Positions 18,753-27,163 of a DNA stretch of 64,000 nt are shown here, piece after piece. Origin of the DNA: Nitrospirota bacterium (GTDB lineage: Bacteria > Nitrospirota > Thermodesulfovibrionia > Thermodesulfovibrionales > SM23-35); contig JACUUX010000009.1 in the NCBI GenBank assembly GCA_014859105.1, forward strand, positions 1 to 64,000, read 5' to 3'. The notes under the pieces are model-generated. The model did no database searches. It was not told where the DNA came from and worked only from the letters and a program-made list of their open reading frames with translations. Position numbers and translations under genes: made by a program. The number at the start of each line of letters is the position of its first letter. Position 1 is the stretch's first letter.

Positions 18753-20123
18753 TCAAGCCTCGATCCCGTAGTCTTTAATCTTTGTGAGCAGTGTCTTGTA
18801 GCTTACCTGAAGGATTTCTGCAGCTTTTGTTTTATTGCCCCGTGTATCTTTCAGAACCTCAACAATCCTTTTAGTCTCTGCTATCTTCAATGCCCTTTTT
18901 GCGACTGATTCAAGCGTCACACCAGAGGGCAAAGATTTTTCATAAGACTCTAATCCATGCTGTTTGCTGAAAACAAAATGTTCAGGAGTAATGACCTCGC
19001 TATCACAAAGAATTACAGCTCTTTCTATAGCATTTTCAAGTTCCCTGACGTTACCTTTCCAGTGATAATTCATAAGCATATCAAGTGCTTCTCTTGAAAT
19101 ACTCTTAACATGGGTTTTAATTTCAAGACAATATTTGTTTATGAAATACTCGACAATTAAAGGAATATCCTCTTTCCTTTCCCTTAACGGAGGTATTTTG
19201 ATAGGAAATACATTCAATCTGTAATATAAATCCTCCCTGAACGCCTTCTCTTCAACTGCCTTTTCGAGATCTTTATTACTCGCTGCGACTATCCTTACAT
19301 CTACCTTGACTGGCTTAACAGCACCTACCCGCTCTATCTCACCAACTTCAATTGCCCTTAGAAGTTTCGACTGTAATGCGAGATCCATATCTCCTACTTC
19401 ATCGAGAAATATAGTCCCTTTATCTGCTAGTTCAAACTTGCCGAGCTTCTTCGTATCTGCACCTGTAAATGACCCTTTTTCATGTCCAAAAAGTTCCGAT
19501 TCAAGAAGCTCCCTGGGGATAGCAGCGCAATTAATCGGGACAAACGGATAATTCTTGCAGTTGCTAAGATTATGTAATGCCCTTGCAAACAACTCCTTTC
19601 CGGTACCACTTTCACCAAGCAGAAGTACGGTTGTTTTGGTAGGCGCTACCTTTTGTACAATCTGTGCAACATTTACAATCCCTTCGCTTTTACCTATAAT
19701 TCTCGGCAAACTGACTTTCAATGCAAATTCTTCTTTTAAGAGTATATTCTCGGTAATCAGTCTCTGTGTTTCGATCGCCCTTTTTATCAACATAAGCAAG
19801 TAGTCCGTATCAAAAGGCTTTGTAATAAAGTCGAATGCCCCGCCCTTCATAGCTTCTACAGCTTTTTCAATAGAACCATAAGCTGTCATAAGAATGACAG
19901 GTCTCAGTTGATTCTCTTCCTTAGATGCCTTCAGGACATCTATACCATCCTTATCAGGTAGTTTAAGATCTGTCAAAACAATATCTATCTTGCGTTCTTT
20001 CAAATATGTTATTCCTTCTGCCCCATCCATGGCAGAAATAACCTCATACCCTTCGGACTCCAGCGTTTCCTTGAGCATATCTGCCATTGATTCTTTGTCT
20101 TCTATTACAAGAATTGTCTCCAT
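18753..20123 (-). CDS. NtrC-type sigma-54-dependent response regulator
   Basis: This 456-residue REC-AAA+-HTH regulator has receiver residues 1-120 (Asp52 in LTDLKLPD), Walker A GESGTGKE and Walker B GTIFLDEVGD. The sigma-54 loop is GSFTGA instead of GAFTGA, a substitution known from several functional activators. The C-terminus carries a Fis-type helix-turn-helix (NKTKAAEILQVSYKTLLTKI). It starts one base after the mtnP stop, so the two are translationally coupled. The sigma-54 promoter of divergent lpxC (21116) is the nearest candidate target. The cognate kinase is not in the window. Confidence 0.94.
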   Translation of the reverse strand: METILVIEDKESMADMLKETLESEGYEVISAMDGAEGITYLKERKIDIVLTDLKLPDKDGIDVLKASKEENQLRPVILMTAYGSIEKAVEAMKGGAFDFITKPFDTDYLLMLIKRAIETQRLITENILLKEEFALKVSLPRIIGKSEGIVNVAQIVQKVAPTKTTVLLLGESGTGKELFARALHNLSNCKNYPFVPINCAAIPRELLESELFGHEKGSFTGADTKKLGKFELADKGTIFLDEVGDMDLALQSKLLRAIEVGEIERVGAVKPVKVDVRIVAASNKDLEKAVEEKAFREDLYYRLNVFPIKIPPLRERKEDIPLIVEYFINKYCLEIKTHVKSISREALDMLMNYHWKGNVRELENAIERAVILCDSEVITPEHFVFSKQHGLESYEKSLPSGVTLESVAKRALKIAETKRIVEVLKDTRGNKTKAAEILQVSYKTLLTKIKDYGIEA

Positions 20124-20906
20124 TTACATCCTTGCCTCTTTGAGAGCCTCCTTACATGCACATCTTCTTTCTGCCGGTATAAGTTTAAATACCTCCTTCA
20201 GTAATTCCTTAAGTTTTCCGGTTGTCATCTTCATAACCTCTACCACCTCTTTGGTTGTAAGTTTTTTACCGGTTATCCCTGCAGCATAGTTGGTAACAAC
20301 CCCTATCCCTGCATAACAGAGTTCTGCCTCCCTCGCAAGGGAAGCCTCGGGCATTGCTGTCATACCTACAACATCGGCACCTGTTCTGGAAAAAAATTTT
20401 ATTTCAGCTTTGGTCTCGAATCGTGGCCCATTAAGACATATATATGTACCCGTCTTTTTTAATTCTATCCCTGATGTTCTACCTGCCTCAAAAAAAGAGT
20501 CTCTCAACTCGCGGCAATATGGTTCTGTGAAATCAATATGTACAACTCCATCCTCGCCATCAAAAAATGTTGAATCCCTCCCTTTTGTCATATCTATAAT
20601 CTGATCAAGAACAACGATCGAGCCGGGCATCATGTGAGTGCTAATACCGCCTGTGGCACTCAGCGATACAAGCCTTTCAACACCTAACTCTTTAAAACCC
20701 CATATATTCGCCCTGTAGTTTATTCTATGGGGAGGAATATTATGCTGCGAACCATGCCTTGGCAGAAAAATTACATCTCTGCCTGCAAATTCAGCAATAA
20801 CATAAGAATCGCCCGGATGGCCATAAGGTGTTACTATCTTCCTTAAATCTTTGATAACAACCCCTTCAATATCATAAAGGCCGCTTCCCCCTATAATCCC
20901 TATCAT
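20124..20906 (-). CDS. mtnP: S-methyl-5'-thioadenosine/inosine phosphorylase
   Basis: This 260-residue member of the PNP/MTAP class begins IGIIGGSGLYDIEGV with the phosphate-binding Gly-rich loop. FLPRHGSQHNIPPHRINYRAN and LNGPRFETKAEI are family signatures. It cleaves 5'-methylthioadenosine (or methylthioinosine) for methionine salvage; purine preference cannot be decided with confidence. It is unusually followed directly by an NtrC-type regulator. Confidence 0.92.
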   Translation of the reverse strand: MIGIIGGSGLYDIEGVVIKDLRKIVTPYGHPGDSYVIAEFAGRDVIFLPRHGSQHNIPPHRINYRANIWGFKELGVERLVSLSATGGISTHMMPGSIVVLDQIIDMTKGRDSTFFDGEDGVVHIDFTEPYCRELRDSFFEAGRTSGIELKKTGTYICLNGPRFETKAEIKFFSRTGADVVGMTAMPEASLAREAELCYAGIGVVTNYAAGITGKKLTTKEVVEVMKMTTGKLKELLKEVFKLIPAERRCACKEALKEARM

Positions 20907-21115
20907 TTCAATTAAATTTTAACATATAAGGTAAACTTTGGGGATACATGATTGTGTTAAATAATACACACTGTATTGATAACACACAACACATTTATTA
21001 GTTACTCCTTTTAACCGATGCTCATTCAGTTTCATCGTTTCTGCAGAAGCTCTGTTTAAGCCAGAATCCAGAGAAATCGATGGCTTTCAAAAATTGCAGA
21101 AATAAAGGTCAACCC

Positions 21116-21131
21116 TGGCACTATATTTGCA
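21116..21131 (+). promoter_or_regulatory. Sigma-54 promoter of lpxC
   Basis: TGGCAC, five bases, TTGCA: both elements match consensus, with the required GG-N10-GC spacing. The expected transcription start lies near 21143, about 30 bases before the lpxC ATG. Upstream (about 20950-21000) are short GTGT/ACAC dyads that could be activator sites. An NtrC-type activator is encoded divergently 1 kb away. Confidence 0.75.
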
Positions 21132-21175
21132 GTATTAACAGATTCCGGTTACTTTTTTAATTTACCAAATAAATT

Positions 21176-22054
21176 ATGCGATTACAAAGGACATTAAAGA
21201 AAGAAGTCGTCTTCGAAGGTATAGGCCTTCATACTGGACGCTACACAAAGGTCTGCCTCAAACCGGCTCCAAGGGATACAGGCCTTATATTCATAAGAAC
21301 AGACAAGGGCATGACAATAAAGGCATCCATAAGCTCGGTTACAGATACCGCCTTTGCGACTACCATTGGATATAATGGTGCAAAAATCAAGACTGTTGAA
21401 CATATCCTCGCTGCCCTTTACGGGCTGGGGATAGACAATCTTACTATCGAAGTAAATGGACCGGAAATACCAATATTGGATGGCAGTTCATTAGAGCTTA
21501 TAAAATTAATACTTGAAAGCGGAATTGCAAAACAGGCCAAGAAAAGACCTTACATAAAGATAACACACCCTGTCTTTTTCACGGATGGCCCTGCCGAGAT
21601 AGCTGCCTTTCCATACAATGGGAAGCGTATAACATACAGGATCCATTTTACTCATCATCTGCTGGGCGAACAAAAACTGAGCATAGAACTTACAGAGGAA
21701 AACTTTGCATTGGAAATAGCACCTGCCCGTACTTTTGGATTCCTTAAAGACGTCGAATATCTGAAGGCAAATGGCTTTGCCAAAGGTGGCTCTATTGACA
21801 ATGCCATAATTCTTGGAGACAGTGGAGTCTTGAATTCGTCAGGTCTTCGGTTCAATGATGAATTTGTTCGCCACAAGATACTTGATCTTATAGGCGATCT
21901 GTCTTTATCGGGATTCCCTATTTATGGTCACATAATAGCCAACAAGTCCGGCCATACTATAAACCTGAAATTTCTGAAAAAACTTCTGTCAAATCCCGGA
22001 TACTGGGAGCTGATAGCAGAAAGTGTAGAGCAACAAGCCCTGATTTATACCTAA
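21176..22054 (+). CDS. lpxC: UDP-3-O-acyl-N-acetylglucosamine deacetylase
   Basis: This 292-residue zinc deacetylase performs the committed step of lipid A synthesis. Zinc and catalytic residues are visible: H76 in VEHILAAL, H233 and D237 in HKILDLIGDL, and H260 in NKSGHTINL. The protein begins with the typical MRLQRTLKKEVVFEGIGLHTG. It is a single gene here, placed behind a consensus sigma-54 promoter, which would be an uncommon mode of control for LPS synthesis. A weak hairpin follows the stop. Confidence 0.96.
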   Translation: MRLQRTLKKEVVFEGIGLHTGRYTKVCLKPAPRDTGLIFIRTDKGMTIKASISSVTDTAFATTIGYNGAKIKTVEHILAALYGLGIDNLTIEVNGPEIPILDGSSLELIKLILESGIAKQAKKRPYIKITHPVFFTDGPAEIAAFPYNGKRITYRIHFTHHLLGEQKLSIELTEENFALEIAPARTFGFLKDVEYLKANGFAKGGSIDNAIILGDSGVLNSSGLRFNDEFVRHKILDLIGDLSLSGFPIYGHIIANKSGHTINLKFLKKLLSNPGYWELIAESVEQQALIYT

Positions 22055-22058
22055 AAAT

Positions 22059-22076
22059 ACTTATTTTTCAATAAGT
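22059..22076 (+). terminator. Possible weak terminator after lpxC
   Basis: ACTTATT and AATAAGT form a 7-bp A/T-only stem with a TTTC loop five bases after the lpxC stop. No clean U-tract follows, so termination is doubtful. Confidence 0.25.
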
Positions 22077-22142
22077 TAAAAATTTAGCTTGAATTTTCCC
22101 CCTGAAATAGAGTTTCATATTTGAGAGGACCGCAAAAAGAAG

Positions 22143-22166
22143 GGCTGGAGAATTTCTTCTCCAGCC
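22143..22166 (-). terminator. Intrinsic terminator of the small Lys/Ala peptide gene
   Basis: A perfect 10-bp inverted repeat (GGCTGGAGAA and its complement) with a 4-base loop is followed on the minus strand by CTTCTTTTTG. It lies 34 bp past the stop of the 20-residue gene at 22200-22262. Confidence 0.7.
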
Positions 22167-22199
22167 TATAAATATGGTTTCTTAACGTGAAGAGGGAAA

Positions 22200-22262
22200 T
22201 TATTTCTTTTTTGCGGTCTTCTTTGCTGCTTTTTTCTTTGTCGCTGCTTTCTTGGTTGCCAT
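22200..22262 (-). CDS. 20-residue Lys/Ala-rich basic peptide
   Basis: A complete miniature gene has a GGGGGTG ribosome-binding site eight bases upstream, ATG at 22262, 20 codons, a TAA stop and a strong terminator 34 bp later. The peptide is half lysine and otherwise almost only Ala and Thr (begins MATKKAATKKKAAKK), like the C-terminal tails of histone H1 or bacterial HU/AlgP-type proteins, so it probably binds nucleic acid or another polyanion. It lies 60 bp downstream of a winged-helix regulator on the same strand. A longer open frame over the same DNA in another frame (22084-22326) has no such signals. Confidence 0.6.
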   Translation of the reverse strand: MATKKAATKKKAAKKTAKKK

Positions 22263-22322
22263 TAAAATTCACCCCCTTTCTATCCGCACTTTCCTGTTCA
22301 GTGAGTGCGGAACCAAAATCAC

Positions 22323-22868
22323 TCAAAGCCTTCCGATAAGTGTAATCCTCTTACCTGATAAAATTCTTTTAAGATGAGCATCGCCCTTTTTCTTTTTTAG
22401 CTTATATTCTTCTTCATCCATTAAAGTGTAATTAATCTTTTGTTCAAATCTTTTTTCAAGGTTCTTAAGTTCTCTGGGGAGTGACGACGATGCCCCGATA
22501 ACAAAAAGGTCAACCGTATCCACATCTTCGCCTTCTGCGTAGGGACCATAAAGAAAAGCAGCCCTGGCGCCAGAAGCCCTTAAGACTGCCTTTAATGCAC
22601 CTGGCAGGCCGAGTGATTTTGTTATAAGGTTTTTCAATTCAGAAAAGAGAGGAGATTCTTTATTCGCCTGAAAGTATCTCAGGTTAACAATCTTTTCGCT
22701 GGCCACTATACCCATCTTTTCAAGGTTATCAAGTTCTCTTTTTATACCGGATGGGTTTTTCCTCAACAGTTTTGCAACCTCCCTTATATAAAACTGTTCA
22801 TCAGGGCTATTTAAAAGCAACGACAGCACATCTGCTCTTATTGATGACGAAAACAAACTCTTTAACAT
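22323..22868 (-). CDS. Winged-helix regulator fused to a degenerate MNT nucleotidyltransferase domain
   Basis: This is a 181-residue protein. Residues ~1-75 form an ArsR-like winged helix (FYIREVAKLLRKNPSGIKRELDNLEKMGIV). Residues ~85-180 resemble a minimal nucleotidyltransferase with FLYGPYAEGEDVDTVDLFVIG in place of the usual GSxxxGxxxxxSDID. The Gly-Ser is Gly-Pro and one catalytic Asp is displaced, so catalysis is unlikely. Such fusions are annotated as transcriptional regulators of unknown signal. The basic-peptide gene follows on the same strand. Confidence 0.75.
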   Translation of the reverse strand: MLKSLFSSSIRADVLSLLLNSPDEQFYIREVAKLLRKNPSGIKRELDNLEKMGIVASEKIVNLRYFQANKESPLFSELKNLITKSLGLPGALKAVLRASGARAAFLYGPYAEGEDVDTVDLFVIGASSSLPRELKNLEKRFEQKINYTLMDEEEYKLKKKKGDAHLKRILSGKRITLIGRL

Positions 22869-22959
22869 AATTTCACCTACAATGTTTTTTACAACAAAAA
22901 ATCCTATTTGTCAACAAAAAAATTCATTTTAAGAACAAATAGTGCAAATTAGTGAACGA

Positions 22960-23808
22960 TTATTTCAATTTTATCATCTTTCTGACTCTTTCCAGATTCA
23001 TGGGGTCATCTGTTTCTTGTTTTTTTGGTGTTTCCAGAATTACAGGTATGGCATTAAAATGCCCGCAGTTTATGAATTGTTCCAATCCTTTTATCCCTAT
23101 TCTACCGAGACCGATATGTTCATGTCTGTCAATGCCTGAACCCATATCTCCTTTTGAGTCATTAAGATGTATAAGTTTTACCCTGTTAAGACCTATGCAT
23201 TCCTTTATTTCATTCGAAGTAACCTTTAAAACTTCTTTATTGCGGATATCATATCCTGCTGCAAATGCATGACAGGTGTCTATACATATCCCCGCTATAA
23301 AATGTTCAGCCACACCATTTATAATCTCCTCCATGTCTTTTATGGTTGAAGAGATATCGCCTTTTTCACCGGCCGTATTTTCAATAACTAAACCTGATTT
23401 CCAGTTTCCCCTTTTTGCCACTTCATTCATGGCATCAATCGCCCTTTTCCTCGCAATCCCTCCATCTTCACCTGATGCACTACCACTATGGAGAATGACA
23501 TAGTCTGCCCCTATTGCATCAGCCCTTTCCATTTCGCTTACAAGCAGATCGATAGACCTGCTCCTCAATGTTTTATTCACCGAAGCCATATTTACAAGGT
23601 ATGAAGCATGTATATAGACAGGTGAGATATCGAGTCTTAACCTGAGTGATTTAAATAATGATATATCTTCTTCAGAAAGTTCTCTGAGAGCCCAACTCCT
23701 TGGATTATGAGAAAATATCTGCAAGGTGTTACATCCGAGTTCATGCGCCCTCTTTAAACTCAAATGTAAACCGCCAGCGATAGAGGTATGAACACCAAGC
23801 CTTCGCAT
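22960..23808 (-). CDS. nfo: Endonuclease IV (AP endonuclease)
   Basis: This 282-residue TIM-barrel metalloenzyme nicks DNA 5' to abasic sites in base-excision repair. Visible family motifs are GVHTSIAGGLHLSLKRAHELGC at the N-terminus, LVIENTAGEKG, GICIDTCHAFAAGYD and LIHLNDSKGDMGSGIDRHEHIGLG, carrying the three-zinc-site His, Glu and Asp residues. The length is normal. It is a single gene with no obvious partner. Confidence 0.95.
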   Translation of the reverse strand: MRRLGVHTSIAGGLHLSLKRAHELGCNTLQIFSHNPRSWALRELSEEDISLFKSLRLRLDISPVYIHASYLVNMASVNKTLRSRSIDLLVSEMERADAIGADYVILHSGSASGEDGGIARKRAIDAMNEVAKRGNWKSGLVIENTAGEKGDISSTIKDMEEIINGVAEHFIAGICIDTCHAFAAGYDIRNKEVLKVTSNEIKECIGLNRVKLIHLNDSKGDMGSGIDRHEHIGLGRIGIKGLEQFINCGHFNAIPVILETPKKQETDDPMNLERVRKMIKLK

Positions 23809-23887
23809 AAAATATTATAAAAATATCATTCGTTGCAAAGCACGGATATTTTTGTTCTTCCACTTTATATCTGAGAAGATTTATGTT

Positions 23888-24090
23888 ATTAATCCTCAAA
23901 GATCTTAAAAGTTGTTTAAGATTTTCAATTCTGTCATTCTGGCTCTTGTCCCTGCTTGTCAGGGATCAGTCCAGAATCTTTCTTTGAACAACCCCCTAAC
24001 CCCCTTTACTAAGGGGGATTCAGAAGGATTCCCGACAAGCGGGAATCACGGCTTAAAGTATCATCCATTGAAACAGAGTTCGTTATGAAT
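23888..24090 (+). repeat. Dispersed repeat family, copy A
   Basis: This is one of four copies in the window (also 34598, 41303, 44041). The shared left end reads TTAATCCTCAAAGATCTTAAA, with a TCTTAAA-TTTAAGA hairpin; the shared right end reads CATTGRAACAGAGTTCGNTATGA. The middle contains TCTTGTCCCTGCTTGTCAGG and a CCCCCTAACCCCC stretch. The copy fills part of the 694-bp gene-free gap 23809-24502. No open frame inside. Confidence 0.8.
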
Positions 24091-24182
24091 TATAAATATT
24101 CATTGACTTTCATATTAAATTTGGTTTATATATAAATAATATATAAATATAATGGTATTGAATTATTTATTTCTATATAAAT

Positions 24183-24366
24183 GAACTGCCCCGCAGCAAG
24201 TTGCGAGGTATCAATAACTGAAAGACTTTCTAATAGTTTGTCATTCCGCACTCGATGCGGAATCCAGAGGGCTTAGGGTAGTTTATCCTTCTGGATTCCT
24301 GCCTGCGCAGGAATGACAGAATATGAGGATTATTTTTATACCCCGAAGCAGAGCTTCGAGGAGTTC
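24183..24366. repeat. Composite hairpin-palindrome-hairpin cluster
   Basis: A short hairpin element (24186-24212, CCCCGCA stem, ending GGTATCAA) and its inverted relative (24338-24366, CCCCGAAGC stem, flanked by GAGTTC) enclose a GTCATTCC...GGAATGACA paired palindrome (24239-24319). The same hairpin-palindrome-hairpin order recurs at 44261-44460. The rest of the gap up to the thioredoxin gene is AT-rich with no gene. Confidence 0.65.
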
Positions 24367-24462
24367 TTTTTATTAAATAGCCTTTTATATAAAAAGCTAT
24401 TTATGCATTTATAAAAAATGTAAACATTGAGTGTTACTTATCATAAATTACCGTATCTGGAA

Positions 24463-24479
24463 ACAATTCAAAAAATTGT
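24463..24479. promoter_or_regulatory. Candidate ArsR operator
   Basis: ACAATT-N5-AATTGT is a 6-bp dyad 24 bp upstream of the first gene of the thioredoxin-ArsR operon. ArsR/SmtB repressors bind AT-rich dyads at such positions. No clear -35/-10 pair could be fixed. Confidence 0.4.
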
Positions 24480-24502
24480 CCTGGAAACAAAGGAGGGATT
24501 AA

Positions 24503-24742
24503 ATGGAAATTAAGATTTTAGGACCGGGATGTCCAAACTGCCATAAAATGGAGGAGATGGCAAAAGCTGCGGTGAAGGAACTTGGCATCGAAGCGAAAAT
24601 AGAGAAGGTTACAGATATTATTGAGATAATGAAGTATACAATGTCGACACCGGGTCTTGTTGTTAATAAAAAACTGAAACACTCGGGAAGGCTTCTGCCT
24701 ACTCCTGAAAAAGTAAAGGCATTGATAAAGGAGGAGGTTTAG
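24503..24742 (+). CDS. Small thioredoxin-like redox-active disulfide protein
   Basis: This 79-residue cytoplasmic thioredoxin-fold protein of the redox-active disulfide protein 2 family has an active-site Cys10-Pro-Asn-Cys13 (GPGCPNCHKM), cis-Pro context STPGLVVN and a truncated beta-alpha fold. The AAAGGAGGGA site is strong. Such proteins are regularly encoded with ArsR regulators and UPF0718/ArsP-type permeases, as here. It may supply thiols or carry a metalloid. It is the first gene of a tight operon; the ArsR start lies two bases past its stop. Confidence 0.85.
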   Translation: MEIKILGPGCPNCHKMEEMAKAAVKELGIEAKIEKVTDIIEIMKYTMSTPGLVVNKKLKHSGRLLPTPEKVKALIKEEV

Positions 24743-24744
24743 CG

Positions 24745-25122
24745 GTGATAGATCTGCTTAATGTCTTTAAAGCCCTTTCCGATGAGACAAGGGTCAAGAT
24801 ACTGAAGCTCCTTGAACACGGAGAATTATGTGTGTGCGACATTGTCGCAGCTCTTGACACGATTCAGCCTAAGGTATCATTTCATCTCGGTGTCCTCAAA
24901 GAAGCAGGTCTGATTAGAGATAGAAAACGGGGCAAATGGGTCCATTACCGCATAGATGATTCAGATATATTCAAGAGATTCTTAATCCTGTCAATCCTTG
25001 AGAAGATTCCGGAAGAAAATCTAACAAAAGAAAAAGAAAGGCTCGCAGATTTCTTAAAGCTGAAAAATAAGAATATGAAGGTTGTACCGCTTCGTAATGA
25101 ATCCACCTGCTGCGGGAGATAG
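24745..25122 (+). CDS. ArsR/SmtB-family metalloid-responsive repressor
   Basis: This 125-residue winged-helix repressor has a GTG start two bases after the upstream stop, with GGAGGAGG inside the preceding gene as its site. The alpha3 motif ELCVCDI holds Cys29-Val-Cys31, the As(III)/Sb(III) sensor pair of classical ArsR proteins. The recognition helix is QPKVSFHLGVLKEAGLI. A third thiol site is possible at the very end, Cys122-Cys123 (ESTCCGR). It likely represses the operon from 24503 and is released by trivalent metalloid. The exact metalloid is not provable from sequence. Confidence 0.9.
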   Translation: MIDLLNVFKALSDETRVKILKLLEHGELCVCDIVAALDTIQPKVSFHLGVLKEAGLIRDRKRGKWVHYRIDDSDIFKRFLILSILEKIPEENLTKEKERLADFLKLKNKNMKVVPLRNESTCCGR

Positions 25123-25168
25123 AAAATGATAAAGGAAAGGATTATGCAGTTTATAGAGGAGATTAGGA

Positions 25169-26221
25169 ATGCTGAAAAGAATTCTTGAAAAACTTCATAA
25201 CTTCAGGCTCTTGCCTGTATTTGTGATTGTCAGCATGATTATTGGAATAGCTATAGGCAAATGGTATGGAATCTCAGACTTCGAGCTTACACCGCCCATT
25301 GATGCCATAAAATCCATCTTTCATGGCACATATGTTTTCAGCATCCCCAATACCCTTGCGCTCGGAGTAGTTGTAGGCCTTTTTATGATGATGTATCCGG
25401 CAATGGCAAATATAAAGTTTGAGGACCTCGGAAAGGCTGTAAAGTCTCCAAAGCAACTTCTTATTGTGATATTCTTCAATTATGCTGTTGCACCCTTTTT
25501 TATGCTGCTGCTTGCAAAAATTTTTCTGAAGGACGACATTGATCTATATACCGGTCTTGTTCTCTACGGCCTTGCTCCGTGCATTGCAATGGTCATTGTC
25601 TTTACATATCTCTCAGGCGGCAACGGGCCTCTTGCCATAATACTTGTAGCATTGAACTCCATCATTCAGATGTTATTGATTCCGGTATATGCAAAGCTGC
25701 TTCTCGGGAAGATCGAATTTGATGTATGGCTTGTAGGAGAAAGTGTAATACTTTATCTCGGGTTGCCTCTTCTCGCAGGAATGCTGACAAGATTTCTGGG
25801 AGTAAAGAGATTCGGCGAGAAGTGGTTTCATAAACTGAAGTTTTATCTTGACACCATGTCTATTGCCGGCCTTCTATTTACCCTCATTGTGATGTTTGCA
25901 CTGAAAGGCGATCTGATACTCGAAAAGCCGTCTTTCATCGTTCAGATAGCAATTCCAATGACACTGTTCTTCGGGCTAATGTTTATTGTTGTTTATCTTA
26001 CCGGATGGAAACTTGGACTGAACTACAAAGATTCGGTAGCCGTTGGTTTTAACTCAACAGGAAGGGACTTTGAGATAGCAATTGCAATTGCCATTACAGC
26101 TTTCAATCCAACGGTAGCGCTTGCAACAGTCATAGGGCCACTGATTGAAGTGCCTGTCATGCTTGCACTTGTATGGTTTGCTAAAAAGACAGAATTCAAA
26201 CTTTTTATCGGGAGGGAATAA
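25169..26221 (+). CDS. ACR3-like arsenite/metalloid efflux transporter
   Basis: This 350-residue inner-membrane protein has ~10 transmembrane segments and belongs to the bile-acid:sodium symporter/ACR3 superfamily. The ACR3 core is recognisable: GLAPCIAMVIVFTYLSGGN contains the conserved transport Cys (Cys138), and the late motif FNSTGRDFEIAIAIAITAF aligns with the usual SNNFELAIAVAI. The change from S-N-N to T-G-R-D is notable and could alter substrate. It follows the ArsR repressor by 46 bp. Export of arsenite or antimonite is the best guess. Confidence 0.8.
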   Translation: MLKRILEKLHNFRLLPVFVIVSMIIGIAIGKWYGISDFELTPPIDAIKSIFHGTYVFSIPNTLALGVVVGLFMMMYPAMANIKFEDLGKAVKSPKQLLIVIFFNYAVAPFFMLLLAKIFLKDDIDLYTGLVLYGLAPCIAMVIVFTYLSGGNGPLAIILVALNSIIQMLLIPVYAKLLLGKIEFDVWLVGESVILYLGLPLLAGMLTRFLGVKRFGEKWFHKLKFYLDTMSIAGLLFTLIVMFALKGDLILEKPSFIVQIAIPMTLFFGLMFIVVYLTGWKLGLNYKDSVAVGFNSTGRDFEIAIAIAITAFNPTVALATVIGPLIEVPVMLALVWFAKKTEFKLFIGRE

Positions 26222-27121
26222 ATGTATAAAAAGATACTTTATCCAATCAAGTTCGAGGAGTTTTCTTTAGATGTCCTCTCGTGTCTGCTAAATTTTAAGA
26301 AAGCAGGAGCAGAGGAGGTTATTCTCCTTCATATCCTGGATGTATCAAAGCTCCCGATGGATAAATATCAGGGCTATAGTCCTGAGGATGTAAAGAGATT
26401 AACCGAAATTGTAAATGCAAAGATGGACGAAGCCGTCAGAATGATAGAAGACAAGGGACTCATAGCAACGAGACGTATAGGGTTAGGCGTCCCGTACAGA
26501 GAAATCATAAGGATAGCCGGAGAAGAAAAAGTTTCACTTATAGTCTCGGGCAGGCAGAAAAGAGGGATTCTTGGTGAAATATTCATAGGTTCGAATACCG
26601 ATAAAGTAATAAGATATGGAAAATTTCCGGTTTATATTCCGAAATATCCCGCTGTATGCGGTGGTGATAAAGAAGAGTGCGAGAGGTACTGTGAAAGGCT
26701 GTTCAGCAGAATTCTCTATCCAACAGACTGGTCAGATTGTGCAAAAGAGGCATTACTACATCTCAAAGGCTTGAAAGATGCTGGAGTTGAAGAGGTAATT
26801 ATTGCTCATGTAATGAACGAAAAGGCAATGAAGCTTCAGCCTCCCGATATATTCAGGGCATTTGAAAGAGAAGACAAAAAGAAATTAGAAGAAGTTAAAC
26901 ATGAACTTGAGGAAGAGGGCTTAAAAGTTAAAACAAGCCTTTCCGTAGGCAATGCCCGTGCAGATTTAATAAAGATTGCAAAGGAAGAAAATATCTCTCT
27001 TATTGTGATGGGTGCTCACGGAAAAGGGTATATAGAAGGTATACTCTGGGGCTCTGTCTCAAGAAACGTCGTTGAATACAGCGACAGGTCTGTATTGTTA
27101 ATAAAAGGCGGAAGGTGTTGA
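26222..27121 (+). CDS. Tandem universal stress protein
   Basis: This 299-residue protein has two UspA domains (~1-140 and ~160-299). The second retains the ATP-binding signature GAHGKGYIEGILWGSVSRNVV; in the first it is partly altered (SGRQKRGILGEIFIGSNTDKV). A Cys-rich linker (CGGDKEECERYCERL) joins them, which is unusual and could bind metal or metalloid. The start codon abuts the transporter stop, so it is in the same operon. The role of the Usp in this cassette is unknown. Confidence 0.85.
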   Translation: MYKKILYPIKFEEFSLDVLSCLLNFKKAGAEEVILLHILDVSKLPMDKYQGYSPEDVKRLTEIVNAKMDEAVRMIEDKGLIATRRIGLGVPYREIIRIAGEEKVSLIVSGRQKRGILGEIFIGSNTDKVIRYGKFPVYIPKYPAVCGGDKEECERYCERLFSRILYPTDWSDCAKEALLHLKGLKDAGVEEVIIAHVMNEKAMKLQPPDIFRAFEREDKKKLEEVKHELEEEGLKVKTSLSVGNARADLIKIAKEENISLIVMGAHGKGYIEGILWGSVSRNVVEYSDRSVLLIKGGRC

Positions 27122-27163
27122 TGCAATTATTTATGATGAATCAAGTGAGCTTAAGATAATTCA

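Noticed and set aside
22084-22326. An 80-codon minus-strand frame
   Set aside because: It lies over a terminator and the 20-codon gene in another frame, has no ribosome-binding site, and its composition follows the basic-peptide gene's DNA.
23809-24502. CRISPR array in the repeat-rich gap
   Set aside because: Repeats are palindromes and dispersed-family copies with no regular spacers, and there are no cas genes in the window.
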